Of a stretch of DNA of 6,205 nt, positions 6,161 through 6,205 are shown in pieces. The position numbers and the translations under genes were made by a program. Under the pieces are notes generated by a model, which saw nothing but the letters and a program-made list of their open reading frames with translations, searched no databases and was not told the origin of the DNA. This DNA is from CAYRUZ01 sp964427895 (GTDB taxonomy: Bacteria; Patescibacteriota; Gracilibacteria; Peribacterales; Peribacteraceae), in the NCBI GenBank assembly GCA_964427895.1, contig CAYRUZ010000033.1:1-6205 (forward strand), written 5' to 3'. Within the stretch, counting starts at the first letter, position 1; each line of letters starts with the position of its first letter.

Positions 6161-6205
6161 AAAAACGTTACTCAGCGCATCACATGGATGCCTCGACTCT
6201 GCATT
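6161..6205 (+). rRNA. 23S ribosomal RNA, 5' end (runs off the window)
   Basis: Bases 6170-6193 align without gaps to positions 10-33 of E. coli 23S rRNA. They share ACT-AGCG (6170-6177 with one difference) and the highly conserved TGGATGCC (6185-6192), placing the mature 5' end near 6161. Only about 45 bases are visible, so the call rests on this short match and its spacing. No 16S 3' end (the anti-Shine-Dalgarno CCTCC tail) occurs anywhere upstream in the window. The gene appears to have its own leader and promoter(s), divergent from the peptidase-like gene. Confidence 0.8.

Overview
The window (6,205 bases, G+C-rich, bacterial, standard stop codons) holds three genes. The 3' two thirds of an RNA polymerase beta-subunit gene (rpoB) lie on the + strand. 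A large 1,019-residue protein gene lies on the - strand. What reads as the first 45 bases of a 23S rRNA gene lie on the + strand at the right edge. The lineage cannot be fixed from this sequence alone. The RpoB lacks the large lineage-specific insert in its C-terminal half, reads PIATPEG where most bacteria have PIETPEG, is not followed by rpoC, and the 23S gene has no 16S gene in front of it. Together these suggest an uncultured lineage such as the candidate phyla radiation (Patescibacteria; Peribacteria-like is a guess). That is inference.

Layout. Bases 1-2465 encode RpoB from the rifampicin-binding region to the stop, including an unusual acidic C-terminal tail of about 90 residues. Bases 2482-2509 form a bidirectional intrinsic terminator shared with the convergent gene. 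Bases 2520-5579 (- strand) encode a protein with an N-terminal helical part, five related units of about 60 residues (four of them as two 143-residue tandem copies) joined by proline-rich linkers, a helical segment, an uncharacterised middle domain and a C-terminal caspase-like (clan CD) cysteine peptidase domain with a candidate His858/Cys902 dyad. Bases 5580-6160 are a divergent regulatory region without a convincing protein gene.

That region carries a candidate extended -10 promoter for the peptidase gene and an rRNA-type promoter on the + strand. After the latter comes a 22-bp, 61-nt hairpin that overlaps, and would exclude, an intrinsic terminator, then a structured leader ending in a GNRA-capped hairpin just before the 23S start at about 6161.

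The main points of interest are the repeat-plus-caspase-like protein encoded between two core information-processing genes, the terminator/antiterminator-like switch in the apparent 23S leader, the probable separation of 23S from 16S, and the separation of rpoB from rpoC.
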